From assembly GCA_000421045.1 (NCBI GenBank), contig ATWC01000004.1:1-64000 (forward strand): a stretch of 64,000 nucleotides of DNA, given 5' to 3'. Each line of letters opens with the position of its first letter. The first letter of the stretch is position 1. This DNA is from Lachnospiraceae bacterium NK4A179. Lineage in GTDB: Bacteria > Bacillota > Clostridia > Lachnospirales > Lachnospiraceae. Position numbers and translations under genes: made by a program. Under the pieces are notes generated by a model, which saw only the letters and a list, made by a program, of their open reading frames with translations, had not been told where the DNA came from and did no database searches. This document shows, piece after piece, positions 52,997 through 61,821 of the stretch.

Positions 52997-53545
52997 ATGA
53001 GAATAGGACACGGAATAGATGTACACAGGCTGACAGAGGGAAGGCCTCTTATCATTGGAGGTGTGAACATTCCTTTTGAGAAAGGTCTTGCGGGACATTC
53101 GGATGCGGATGTGCTGCTTCACGCTGTCATGGACGCACTCCTTGGTGCGGCAGCTCTTGGAGATATAGGCAAGCACTTTCCGGATACCGATCCTTCTTTT
53201 AAAGGTGCTGACAGTATGGAACTTTTAAAGAGGGTTGGAAAGATAATAGACAACAGCGGATATAAGATCGTAAATATAGATTCGACTATCAGAGCCCAGC
53301 GCCCCAAGATGGCAGCTCATATAGATAATATGAGATCTAATATAGCATCTGCACTCTGTATAGACTCCTCGCAGGTGAGCGTTAAAGCCACTACCGAGGA
53401 GCATCTTGGATTCACCGGAAGAGAAGAGGGAATAGCTGCCGAGGCTGTTTGCCTTATAAAAAAGAAAAAGGACAAGGCAGAAAAGAAGTCCGAAAAGAAA
53501 AAAGGAAAAAAGTCCTCCGATACGAAAGGAAAGATAGAATTATGA
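52997..53545 (+). CDS. ispF: 2-C-methyl-D-erythritol 2,4-cyclodiphosphate synthase with Lys-rich tail
   Basis: The product has 182 residues; the usual length is about 157. The catalytic domain is complete: [11 protein letters not shown] with the metal ligands Asp and His, [22 protein letters not shown] and [15 protein letters not shown]. It makes the cyclodiphosphate intermediate of the MEP isoprenoid pathway. After AVCLI the protein carries about 28 extra residues, nearly all Lys, Glu, Ser and Asp ([18 protein letters not shown]). The tail ends in an ATGA overlap with cysS. Confidence 0.95.
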   Translation: MRIGHGIDVHRLTEGRPLIIGGVNIPFEKGLAGHSDADVLLHAVMDALLGAAALGDIGKHFPDTDPSFKGADSMELLKRVGKIIDNSGYKIVNIDSTIRAQRPKMAAHIDNMRSNIASALCIDSSQVSVKATTEEHLGFTGREEGIAAEAVCLIKKKKDKAEKKSEKKKGKKSSDTKGKIEL

Positions 53546-54963
53546 GACTTTATAATACAAAAAGCAGGAAAATAGAAGAGTTTAAACCACGCGTTGAGGG
53601 CAAGGTCAGCATGTATACCTGTGGCCCTACCGTATATCATTTTGCACATATCGGAAATTTAAGAAGCTACATATGTGAAGATGTACTGGTAAAGAGCCTG
53701 CGCTATGCCGGATATGATGTGAAGCGTGTCATGAACATCACCGATGTGGGACATCTTACAAGCGATGCCGATACCGGTGAGGATAAGATGTTAAAGGGCG
53801 CAAAGCGTGAACATAAGACAGTACTTGAGATCGCTGATTTCTATACAAAAGCCTTCTTTAAGGATTTTACGGATCTTGGCAATGCAATGCCTGATGTTGT
53901 TGAACCTGCCACACACTGCATCCCGGAATTCATACATATGATAGAGGTGCTCCTCGAGAAGGGCTATGCTTATAAGGCAGGCGAGAATGTATATTTTGAC
54001 ACATCAAAGCTCGAAAACTATTACGTATTCTCAAACGGTTCTGTCGAGGAAGATGATCTGATGGTAGGCGTCAGGGATGATGTTGATGAAGATACGAATA
54101 AGAGAAACAAGAGTGATTTCGTACTCTGGTTTACAAAGTCAAAGTTTGATGATCAGGAACTCAAATGGGAAAGTCCCTGGGGTTATGGTTATCCCGGCTG
54201 GCATATAGAGTGCTCATGCATATCGATAAAACATCTTGGGGAATACATGGATATCCATTGCGGAGGCGTGGATAATATATTCCCTCATCATACAAATGAA
54301 GTGGCACAGAGCGAAAGCTATCTGGGTCATCCCTGGTGCAACTACTGGTTCCATGTTCATCACCTTATAGACAGGAACGGAAAGATGAGCAAATCAGCGG
54401 GTGATTTTGTTACGGTAAGCACCCTTAAGGAGAAGGGCTACGATCCTCTTGTTTACCGTTTCTTCTGCCTGCAGTCGCATTACAGAAAGCCTCTTGAGTT
54501 TTCATATGATGTGCTCGACAATCAGGTAAAGGCTTTTGATAAGCTTATCAAACGTATAGCAGCTCTTTCAGATGATGGAGATGTCGACAGTGCCGTGTTT
54601 GATGAGTTCAGAAAGAGATTCGAGGATGCGGTAACGGATGACTGCAACACATCAATGGCTCTTACAGTTGTATATGATGCCCTCAAGGCAGAGACGAACG
54701 ATGCCACTAAGAAGGCTCTTATCGCAAGCTTTGATGAAGTGCTTTCTCTTGATCTGTTAAAGAAGGCAGAGGAATCAAAGAAGGATGCTTCTTCAGGCGA
54801 GGATGAGGAGACCGTTAGGTTTGTTACCGAGAAGATAGAAGAAAGAAAGGCTGCCAAGAAGGCTAAGGATTTTGCAAAGGCTGATGCCATCAGACAGGAA
54901 CTCCTTGATAAGGGAATTGTCATCGAGGATACCAGGGAAGGCGTGAAATGGCACAGGGCATAA
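53542..54963 (+). CDS. cysS: Cysteinyl-tRNA synthetase
   Basis: The product has 473 residues from ATG 53542, which overlaps the ispF stop; the longer open frame upstream is ispF's tail in another frame. It is a class I synthetase: [20 protein letters not shown] includes the zinc Cys and HIGH motif, [13 protein letters not shown] and [15 protein letters not shown] the zinc ligands, and [10 protein letters not shown] the KMSKS loop. The C-terminal helical domain is present ([22 protein letters not shown]). Confidence 0.98.
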   Translation: MRLYNTKSRKIEEFKPRVEGKVSMYTCGPTVYHFAHIGNLRSYICEDVLVKSLRYAGYDVKRVMNITDVGHLTSDADTGEDKMLKGAKREHKTVLEIADFYTKAFFKDFTDLGNAMPDVVEPATHCIPEFIHMIEVLLEKGYAYKAGENVYFDTSKLENYYVFSNGSVEEDDLMVGVRDDVDEDTNKRNKSDFVLWFTKSKFDDQELKWESPWGYGYPGWHIECSCISIKHLGEYMDIHCGGVDNIFPHHTNEVAQSESYLGHPWCNYWFHVHHLIDRNGKMSKSAGDFVTVSTLKEKGYDPLVYRFFCLQSHYRKPLEFSYDVLDNQVKAFDKLIKRIAALSDDGDVDSAVFDEFRKRFEDAVTDDCNTSMALTVVYDALKAETNDATKKALIASFDEVLSLDLLKKAEESKKDASSGEDEETVRFVTEKIEERKAAKKAKDFAKADAIRQELLDKGIVIEDTREGVKWHRA

Positions 54964-55355
54964 CGGATCCTATCCAGTATTCGCCTCTTGTTCTGGCATA
55001 TATGGGCGATGCATATTATGAGCTGTTTATCAGGAACATGCTTGTCGACCAGGCTAACGAACAGGTAGAGAAGCTGCATAAAAAGACCATTTCTTATGTG
55101 AAAGCATCGGCTCAGGCTGCGATCATCGATCACTATATCGATGCAGAGATGCTTACCGAAGAGGAAATGGCGGTCTTCAAACGCGGTCGTAATACCAAAA
55201 GTCATACAATACCTAAGAATGCGGTGCCTTCCGAATACCGGAAGGCTACCGGATTTGAAGCACTTATAGGATTTCTGTATCTGAAGGGCGATACGGAAAG
55301 AACGGAAGAACTGATAAAAGCAGGAGTGAGGTTTCTTGATGAGAAAAAACAATGA
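54948..55355 (+). CDS. mrnC: Mini-ribonuclease III
   Basis: The product has 135 residues: an RNase III catalytic domain without a dsRNA-binding domain. It has LVLAYMGDAYYELFIRNMLV as the signature helix and GRNTKSHTIPKNA, AFEALIGFLYLKG-like (here FEALIGFLYLKGD) near the end. In Bacillus it matures 23S rRNA. It starts 16 bases inside cysS and its end overlaps rlmB, a conserved gene order in Firmicutes. Confidence 0.95.
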   Translation: MAQGITDPIQYSPLVLAYMGDAYYELFIRNMLVDQANEQVEKLHKKTISYVKASAQAAIIDHYIDAEMLTEEEMAVFKRGRNTKSHTIPKNAVPSEYRKATGFEALIGFLYLKGDTERTEELIKAGVRFLDEKKQ

Positions 55356-56130
55356 AAAAGCTTTTGAAGATAATGAGAGGAATGAAAACTCATCACAGAT
55401 AGAGGGCAGGAATGCTGTCCTTGAAGCACTGCGCTCCGAAACAGTGATAGATAAGATCTATGTTCTGGACGGATGCAATGACGGACCCGTACAGACTATC
55501 AAACGCGAAGCAAAGAAGAAGGATGCGATCCTGCGTTTCGTTGATAAGGAACGACTCGATCATATGAGTGTGACAGGGATGCATCAGGGCGTCATTGCGA
55601 TAGCTGCGGCATATGAATATGCAGAGCCTGAAGATATACTGAAAGCAGCTGAGGAAAAGGGAGAAAAGCCTTTTATTTTCTTCCTTGACGGAATAGAGGA
55701 TCCGCATAATCTTGGAGCCATCATCCGTACTGCCTGTCAGGCCGGAGCTCACGGGGTGATCATCCCGAAGAATCGGGCTGTAGGTCTTACTGCGACTGTG
55801 GCACGCACCTCAGCCGGTGCTTTAAGCCATATTCCGGTTGCAAGAGTCACAAACATGGTGCGCACTATAGAGGAGTTTAAAGAAAAAGGCATGTGGTTTG
55901 CCTGCGCCGATATGGACGGTGACCTGATGTACAGATGTGATATGACAGGTTCATTCGGACTTGTTATTGGGGCAGAGGGAAAGGGCGTGAGCCGTCTTGT
56001 AAAGGAAAAATGCGACTTTACGGTAAAGATCCCCATGTACGGACCGCTTGATTCTCTTAATGCTTCGGTGGCAGCAGGTGTGCTTGCTTATGAATCGGTC
56101 AGACAGAGGATCGAAAAGGAAAAGAAATAA
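55339..56130 (+). CDS. rlmB: 23S rRNA 2'-O-ribose methyltransferase RlmB (TrmH family)
   Basis: The product has 263 residues from ATG 55339, with GTGAGG 6 bases upstream. An N-terminal substrate-binding domain starts at QIEGRNAVLEALRS. The SPOUT knot motifs are FFLDGIEDPHNLGAIIRTA, LVIGAEGKGVSRL and IPMYGPLDSLNASVAAG, where Glu, Asn and Arg are the catalytic residues of TrmH enzymes. Adjacent to mrnC, also an rRNA maturation gene. Confidence 0.95.
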   Translation: MRKNNEKAFEDNERNENSSQIEGRNAVLEALRSETVIDKIYVLDGCNDGPVQTIKREAKKKDAILRFVDKERLDHMSVTGMHQGVIAIAAAYEYAEPEDILKAAEEKGEKPFIFFLDGIEDPHNLGAIIRTACQAGAHGVIIPKNRAVGLTATVARTSAGALSHIPVARVTNMVRTIEEFKEKGMWFACADMDGDLMYRCDMTGSFGLVIGAEGKGVSRLVKEKCDFTVKIPMYGPLDSLNASVAAGVLAYESVRQRIEKEKK

Positions 56131-56143
56131 AAAAGAAATAAGT

Positions 56144-56172
56144 TTGACAAACAAATGTATATTTTGTAACAT
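56144..56172 (+). promoter_or_regulatory. Promoter of the CNNM/CorC gene
   Basis: TTGACA (56144-56149), 17 bases, TAACAT (56167-56172). Confidence 0.75.
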
Positions 56173-56213
56173 TCACAATATTTTAAACCAAGGAGGTTAA
56201 TCTAAAAACTAAT

Positions 56214-57557
56214 ATGGACCCTGCCAGTACGGACGCCGCCATACGGAGCGGCATCAGTTTTACCGACATTTCGTTCACACAGACAGATCTTACAGGAATA
56301 ATCATTCTGATAGTGCTTATCGCATGTTCGGCTTTTTTCTCTGCGTCAGAAACGGCATTTTCAACCGTAAACAGAGTAAGACTGGGAAACCAGGCCGAAG
56401 AGGGGTCGGCAAAGGCCGCTCTTGTTCTAAAGATACTCTCAAAATACAGCAGGATGCTTTCGACAATACTTATCGGAAACAATATCGTGAACATATCCGC
56501 GTCAGCTCTTGCGACTGTCCTTGCCACGCGTATATTCGGCTCATGGGCAGTGGGCTTCGCTACCGGTATGCTCACTGTGACTGTACTTATCTTCGGAGAG
56601 ATCGTGCCGAAGACCTCGGCCATGCTCAATAATGAGAAAATAGTTTTTGCCTTTGCGCCGGTCATAAATCTTCTGATGATAATCCTGTTTCCTATAGTTT
56701 TTATCATAGATAAGCTTTCAAATGGGATACTAAGGCTCCTTCGCATAGATCCCGAGAAGAAGATCGTGAGCATATCGGAAAGTGAGATACTTTCCTATGT
56801 TGATACCAGCCATAGTCAGGGAGTCATCGAAACAGAAGAAAAAGAGATGATCCACAACATGTTTGAGTTCTCGGATGCGCGTGCGAAAGATATATGTGTC
56901 CCGAGAGTCAATATGATAATGGCAGACATCCATTCACCTTATGAAGAGATAATGAAGCTGTTCAAAGAGCATATGTACACAAGGCTGCCGGTCTATGACG
57001 AATCTCCGGATAACATAGTAGGTGTTCTTAATGTAAAGGATTTCATATTCATAAATGATCCTTCGAAGTTTCATATAAGAGATCTGATGAGAGATGTCTA
57101 CTATACATATGAATATAAGAAGATCGCCGAACTCATGGGAGAGATGCGTGAGAAGAATGCTCCGGTGGCGATCGTGCTCAATGAATACGGTGCGGCGGAA
57201 GGAATGATAACCCTTGAAGATATGGTCGAGGAGATATTTGGCGATATCAGGGATGAATATGATGCTGATGAGGAGCAGATGATACAGTCGATAGGAGACA
57301 ATCGTTACCGCATTGACGGCACTATGAAACTGGATGATATAAATGATGTGCTGGGTACCGAGTTTGAGAGCGAAGACTATGATACGATAAGCGGAGTGAT
57401 AATAGAGCATCTCAATGACAGGCTTCCGGAGGAGGGCGAAGAGGTGAAGCTTGAGGACGGTACACTGCTCAAAGTGGAAAAGGCCGAGAATAACAGAGTA
57501 CTTTCCGTTGTGGCTAAGCTTCCGGAGAAAAAGGACACCGAAGAAGCTTCTTCGTGA
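56214..57557 (+). CDS. CNNM/CorC-family membrane protein (HlyC/CorC type)
   Basis: The product has 447 residues. A DUF21 membrane domain at about 20-165 has GIIILIVLIACSAFFSASETAFS. A pair of CBS domains follows (ARAKDICVPRVNMIMADI, MYTRLPVYDE...IVGVLNVKDF, EYGAAEGMITLEDMVEEIFG), then a CorC_HlyC domain (DYDTISGVIIEHLNDRLPE). Members bind ATP and Mg2+ and are thought to export or sense magnesium. AGGAGG at 56191-56196 is 17 bases from ATG 56214, longer than normal, and no in-frame start lies closer. Confidence 0.92.
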   Translation: MDPASTDAAIRSGISFTDISFTQTDLTGIIILIVLIACSAFFSASETAFSTVNRVRLGNQAEEGSAKAALVLKILSKYSRMLSTILIGNNIVNISASALATVLATRIFGSWAVGFATGMLTVTVLIFGEIVPKTSAMLNNEKIVFAFAPVINLLMIILFPIVFIIDKLSNGILRLLRIDPEKKIVSISESEILSYVDTSHSQGVIETEEKEMIHNMFEFSDARAKDICVPRVNMIMADIHSPYEEIMKLFKEHMYTRLPVYDESPDNIVGVLNVKDFIFINDPSKFHIRDLMRDVYYTYEYKKIAELMGEMREKNAPVAIVLNEYGAAEGMITLEDMVEEIFGDIRDEYDADEEQMIQSIGDNRYRIDGTMKLDDINDVLGTEFESEDYDTISGVIIEHLNDRLPEEGEEVKLEDGTLLKVEKAENNRVLSVVAKLPEKKDTEEASS

Positions 57558-57561
57558 GCTT

Positions 57562-57590
57562 TGACATGAACAGTTACTTATGCTAAAATA
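57562..57590 (+). promoter_or_regulatory. Strong promoter of the SCIFF operon
   Basis: TTGACA (57562-57567), 17 bases, TAAAAT (57585-57590), with TG before the -10 (TGCTAAAAT). The leader contains a GCGGC-GAT-GCCGC hairpin (57600-57612) and ends in a good ribosome site. Confidence 0.9.
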
Positions 57591-57639
57591 CACGGGATTG
57601 CGGCGATGCCGCTTAATTAGGAGACAGGAGGATTTTATC

Positions 57640-57792
57640 ATGAAACATATCAAAACACTTAATACAAGAGATCTTAAGAAGAGCATGGCTAACGGCGGAT
57701 GCGGTGAGTGCCAGACTTCTTGCCAGTCAGCTTGCAAGACTTCCTGCACAGTAGGAAATCAGAGTTGTGAGAAGGCAGTTACAGGCAAGTGA
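57640..57792 (+). CDS. scfA: SCIFF ranthipeptide precursor (six cysteines in forty-five residues)
   Basis: The peptide has 50 residues: MKHIKTLNTRDLKKSMANGG is the leader part, and the core has six Cys in CGECQTSCQSACKTSC and QSCEKAV. This is the nearly universal clostridial SCIFF peptide, in which the maturase installs thioether bonds between Cys and partner residues (Thr in the studied case). AGGAGG sits before ATG 57640. A terminator follows and then the maturase, so the precursor should be made in excess. Its biological role is not known to me. Confidence 0.97.
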   Translation: MKHIKTLNTRDLKKSMANGGCGECQTSCQSACKTSCTVGNQSCEKAVTGK

Positions 57793-57820
57793 TCTTTGAT
57801 CTTTAATCATTGAAATCATG

Positions 57821-57850
57821 AGCAGCGGTCAAACAAGACCGCTGTTTCTA
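57821..57850 (+). terminator. Attenuating terminator between SCIFF peptide and maturase
   Basis: CAGCGGTC (57823-57830) and GACCGCTG (57837-57844) form a perfect 8-pair stem with a 6-base loop, then TTTCTATT. The T run is interrupted, which fits partial read-through into scfB. Confidence 0.85.
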
Positions 57851-57870
57851 TTGTAGGGAAAAGAATTATT

Positions 57871-59241
57871 ATGATACACGAATATAAAAGTCACGGTTAT
57901 AATATCGTACTCGATGTGAATTCCGGATCGGTGCATGTAGTGGATGATCTTGTTTACGATATGATACCGGAGATTGAAAAGGATATAGAAGCAGGTCTTT
58001 CCGATGATGAGATCGCAGTGAAAGAGGGCGGCTCACTTATGGATACCGACAGAAAAGAGGCTGTGTCCGAGATACTTTCGCTTAAGAATTCGGGCATGCT
58101 GTTTTCTGAGGATGTTTATGAATCTGCTGTTGATAAATTCATGGAAAGGGAGACTGTAGTAAAGGCTATGTGTCTCCATATCGCACATGCATGCAATCTG
58201 GGCTGCAAGTACTGCTTTGCAGGAAAGGGCGAATATTGCGGTCCTGCTGCACTCATGAGCTATCAGGTCGGCAAGGATGCGCTTGATTACCTCGTTAAGC
58301 ATTCGGGAAACAGACATAACCTTGAAGTGGATTTCTTTGGCGGCGAGCCTCTTATGAACTGGGATGTGGTAAAGGATCTGGTTGCATACGGCCGCAGCAT
58401 CGAGAAGGAACATAACAAGCGTTTCCGTTTCACCCTTACTACGAACGGAACCCTTCTTAATGATGACATACTTGAATTTGCAAATAAGGAAATGAGCAAT
58501 CTGGTGCTCTCCATCGACGGACGTAAGGAAGTGCATGACAATATGCGTCCGTTCAGGGATGGCAGGAGCAGCTATGATGAGATACTTCCTAAATATAAAA
58601 AAGCTGCTGAGTCAAGAGATCAGATGAATTATTATGTACGCGGAACCTATACGCATTTTAATACTGATTTCGCGGCAGATGTTCTTCATCTGGCAGATGA
58701 AGGCTTCCAGCAGATATCTGTAGAGCCGGTCGTTGCACAGCCGGAAGAGCCTTATGCTCTTACGGAGGAGGATATTCCCGTGCTGCTTGAACAGTATGAT
58801 ATCCTCGCGGATGAAATGCTTAAGAGAAGGAAAGAGGGAAGAGGCTTCAATTTCTTCCATTTCATGATAGATCTTGAAGGCGGTCCCTGCGTTTACAAGA
58901 GGCTTTCGGGCTGCGGGGCGGGATGCGAATATGTATCCGTGACACCCTGGGGCGATATATATCCCTGCCATCAGTTTGTCGGCCAGGAGGATTACAAACT
59001 CGGTTCGATCTATGACGGCATACAGAAGAAGGATCTTCAGAAGAAATTCCATGACTGCAATGTTTATTCAAAGCCCGATTGCAGCAATTGCTTTGCAAGA
59101 TATTACTGCAGCGGCGGATGCATGGCCAATTCACAGCACTTTACCGGTGACATCTACGGGGCATACAAAGTGGGCTGTGAACTGCAGCGCAAGAGGATAG
59201 AATGTGCAATAATGCTTAAGGTCGCACAGGCGGAAAGCTAG
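57871..59241 (+). CDS. scfB: SCIFF radical SAM maturase (SPASM family)
   Basis: The product has 456 residues. An N-terminal peptide-binding region (RRE-like) at about 1-90 is followed by the radical SAM motif CNLGCKYCF (CxxxCxxC) near residue 110. The SPASM domain has GCGAGCEYVSVTPWGDIYPCH, KPDCSNCFARYYCSGGC and GCELQRKRIEC for two auxiliary iron-sulfur clusters. It forms thioether crosslinks in the SCIFF peptide. The ribosome site is weak (AGGGAAAAG), matching low expression behind the attenuator. Confidence 0.97.
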   Translation: MIHEYKSHGYNIVLDVNSGSVHVVDDLVYDMIPEIEKDIEAGLSDDEIAVKEGGSLMDTDRKEAVSEILSLKNSGMLFSEDVYESAVDKFMERETVVKAMCLHIAHACNLGCKYCFAGKGEYCGPAALMSYQVGKDALDYLVKHSGNRHNLEVDFFGGEPLMNWDVVKDLVAYGRSIEKEHNKRFRFTLTTNGTLLNDDILEFANKEMSNLVLSIDGRKEVHDNMRPFRDGRSSYDEILPKYKKAAESRDQMNYYVRGTYTHFNTDFAADVLHLADEGFQQISVEPVVAQPEEPYALTEEDIPVLLEQYDILADEMLKRRKEGRGFNFFHFMIDLEGGPCVYKRLSGCGAGCEYVSVTPWGDIYPCHQFVGQEDYKLGSIYDGIQKKDLQKKFHDCNVYSKPDCSNCFARYYCSGGCMANSQHFTGDIYGAYKVGCELQRKRIECAIMLKVAQAES

Positions 59242-59265
59242 TCGGCGGCTGAATGATAAATTATG

Positions 59266-59294
59266 TTGACTTTTTAGCTTCAAATATTTAGTAT
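59266..59294 (+). promoter_or_regulatory. Promoter of secDF
   Basis: TTGACT (59266-59271), 17 bases, TAGTAT (59289-59294). An alternative -10, TATTAT at 59292-59297, gives a 20-base spacer. The leader has a CGTGC-CCGGA-GCACG hairpin (59305-59319). Confidence 0.6.
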
Positions 59295-59353
59295 TATACG
59301 GTGGCGTGCCCGGAGCACGTATAAAAAGCAATACATCAAGGGAGAAACAGGAA

Positions 59354-61786
59354 ATGAAAAAATCGAGCGGGATCATTGTTTTAATCGTGATGATCGCTGC
59401 GCTTTTAGGCGCGGGATATCTTGTGCTGTACGGTATAGGGGAGGATTCCTATCTTGCGGCAAAGAACACAAAGCTTGGCCTCGATCTGGCCGGCGGTGTG
59501 AGCATCACTTATGAAGTTGTCGGAGATGCGGCTCCGTCAAAGGCCGATCTGGATGATACGGTCTTCAAACTCAGAAAGCGTGTTGACCAGTATTCAACAG
59601 AGTCAAATGTATATCCTGAGGGTGACAGACGAATCAGCATAGAAATCCCCGGTGTTACTGATGCAAATGCGATCCTTTCCGATCTTGGAAGTCCCGGATC
59701 CCTCTATTTTATAAACCCCATATGCTCAGCTGATGGAAGCTACAACTATGGTGAGAAGAATACCACGACAGGTGGTTATCCGGTATACAGGGAAGATGGC
59801 ACCTACTTTGTTGAAGTAGGCGGTATTGATTATCTCTATGATGAAGAAACCGGAGATATGGTCACAAGAGCTGACGGAAGCATGGAAAGATATGAGAGAA
59901 AGGATGAGTCTCATGTCCAGAGAGTATATGATCTCACAAGACCTATCGAAGAGATCGTAGCTAACGGTGATGCAGTTCTTACAGGTACCGATGTTGCTTC
60001 CTCTGAAGCACAGAGCTACACTGATGATTTCAACCAGACTCAGAACGTTGTAAGCCTTACTTTCAATGAAAATGGCGCAAAGGCTTTCGCTGATGCAACC
60101 GGTGCGGCTGCCGGCAAGAACGGTATCCCCGGAACTATCGGTATCTACTACGACGGTGAGATGCTTTCAGTTCCTCATGTTAATGAAAAGATCGCAGGCG
60201 GTAGCGCCCAGATCACAGGAATGGCTGACGCTGAAGAAGCTAAGAACCTTGCACAGAATATCCGTATAGGTGGACTTAAGCTCGAGCTCAACGAACTGCG
60301 TTCGAATGTAGTAGGCGCACAGCTTGGTACAGATGCAGTACGTACCAGCCTTCTTGCAGGCATAATCGGTCTTGTGATCATCATTATCTTCATGATGGTT
60401 GTTTACAAGATGCCCGGTCTTGCAAGTTCGATCGGTCTGTGCCTGTATTCACTCCTTGTGATACTGCTCATAAACCTTTTTGAGCTTACACTTACACTTC
60501 CCGGTATTGCAGGTATTATCCTTTCAGTAGGTATGGCAGTCGATGCCAACGTTATCATATTCGCGCGAATCAAAGAAGAACTTAAGGCAGGCTCATCTGT
60601 AAGAGGAGCTATTGATGCAGGTTTCTCAAAAGCTCTCTCAGCCATCATCGATGGTAACATCACAACACTTATTGCTGCTGTAGTGCTTATCGCAATGGGC
60701 AGCGGTACCATCAAGGGCTTCGGTTACACACTTGCTCTTGGTATCGTGCTTTCAATGTTCACTGCGCTCTTTATCACAAAAGCTCTCATCAATGCTTTCT
60801 ATGCACTTGGTGTTCAGGATGCAAAGTCTTATGGTGTTAAAGAAGCTGATAAGGCAAAAGAGGACAAGGTTATTCCTTTCCTTTCAAAGAAGGGCTTATT
60901 CTTCGGTATATCAATTGCAATGATAGCTGCAGGTCTTATAGCTATGGTTGTATTTAAGACTTCTACAGGCGATGCTCTCAATTACTCACTTGAGTTCAAG
61001 GGCGGTACTGCAACAACTGTTGCTTTCGGTGAGGCACTTTCACAGGAAGTCATTGATAACCAGATAGTTCCTAAGCTGGAGGAGATCACAGGCGATGCCA
61101 ATGTTTCCTACCAGATCTCAAATGACACAAATGAGGTTGTCTTTAAGTCAAGAGTACTTGATGTTGATGAAAGACAGGAATTCATAGATTATATGGAGAC
61201 AGAGCAGGGTGTTCAGGAAAACCAGATCACTGCAGAGACCATTGGTTCAACCATCTCAGGTGAGATGAAGAAAGAATCACTTAAAGCTCTGATCGTGGCT
61301 GCGATCTGCATGCTCATATACATTGCTTTCAGATTCAGTGATATCAGATTCGGTATCAGTTCGGTTGCAGCTCTTATGCATGACGTGCTTGTAACACTTA
61401 CCTTCTATGCGATAGTAAGGCTTTCGGTAAGTTCAACATTCATTGCCTGCATGCTTACAATAGTCGGTTATTCGATCAATGCGACCATCGTTATATTTGA
61501 CCGAATAAGAGAGAATCTGAAGCTTATGAAGCGTAAGGATACACTTGAAGATACAGTCAACAAGTCGATCAGCCAGACGCTTTCAAGATCCATTTTCACA
61601 TCGGCTACTACAGTAGTCATGGTAGTAGTGCTTTACATACTCGGTGTTTCATCCATCAGAGAATTCGCACTTCCTCTGATCTTAGGTATCGTATGCGGTA
61701 CTTATTCTTCAGTATGTGTGACAGGTGCACTTTGGTATGTACTCCGTATGAAGTTCCAGCCTTCACCGGATGATGATGAAGATTGA
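59354..61786 (+). CDS. secDF: Fused protein translocase subunits SecD and SecF
   Basis: The product has 810 residues from ATG 59354 (AAGGGAG upstream; the longer frame from GTG 59306 begins inside the leader hairpin). The SecD half has LGLDLAGGVSITYEV, an outside P1-like domain, GTIGIYYDGEMLSVPHV, and membrane helices with SVGMAVDANVIIFARIKEEL. The SecF half begins near 545 and has SLEFKGGTATTVAF and VGYSINATIVIFDRIRENL. It uses the proton gradient to pull secreted proteins across the membrane with SecYEG. Fusion is typical of many Firmicutes. Confidence 0.97.
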   Translation: MKKSSGIIVLIVMIAALLGAGYLVLYGIGEDSYLAAKNTKLGLDLAGGVSITYEVVGDAAPSKADLDDTVFKLRKRVDQYSTESNVYPEGDRRISIEIPGVTDANAILSDLGSPGSLYFINPICSADGSYNYGEKNTTTGGYPVYREDGTYFVEVGGIDYLYDEETGDMVTRADGSMERYERKDESHVQRVYDLTRPIEEIVANGDAVLTGTDVASSEAQSYTDDFNQTQNVVSLTFNENGAKAFADATGAAAGKNGIPGTIGIYYDGEMLSVPHVNEKIAGGSAQITGMADAEEAKNLAQNIRIGGLKLELNELRSNVVGAQLGTDAVRTSLLAGIIGLVIIIIFMMVVYKMPGLASSIGLCLYSLLVILLINLFELTLTLPGIAGIILSVGMAVDANVIIFARIKEELKAGSSVRGAIDAGFSKALSAIIDGNITTLIAAVVLIAMGSGTIKGFGYTLALGIVLSMFTALFITKALINAFYALGVQDAKSYGVKEADKAKEDKVIPFLSKKGLFFGISIAMIAAGLIAMVVFKTSTGDALNYSLEFKGGTATTVAFGEALSQEVIDNQIVPKLEEITGDANVSYQISNDTNEVVFKSRVLDVDERQEFIDYMETEQGVQENQITAETIGSTISGEMKKESLKALIVAAICMLIYIAFRFSDIRFGISSVAALMHDVLVTLTFYAIVRLSVSSTFIACMLTIVGYSINATIVIFDRIRENLKLMKRKDTLEDTVNKSISQTLSRSIFTSATTVVMVVVLYILGVSSIREFALPLILGIVCGTYSSVCVTGALWYVLRMKFQPSPDDDED

Positions 61787-61821
61787 TGGCCAGATAAACA
61801 GATTTTAGCCCGGAGGATATC

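Noticed and set aside
53449-53541. Upstream extension of cysS
   Set aside because: This is the Lys-rich ispF tail in another frame. ATG 53542 begins at the conserved CysRS N-terminus.
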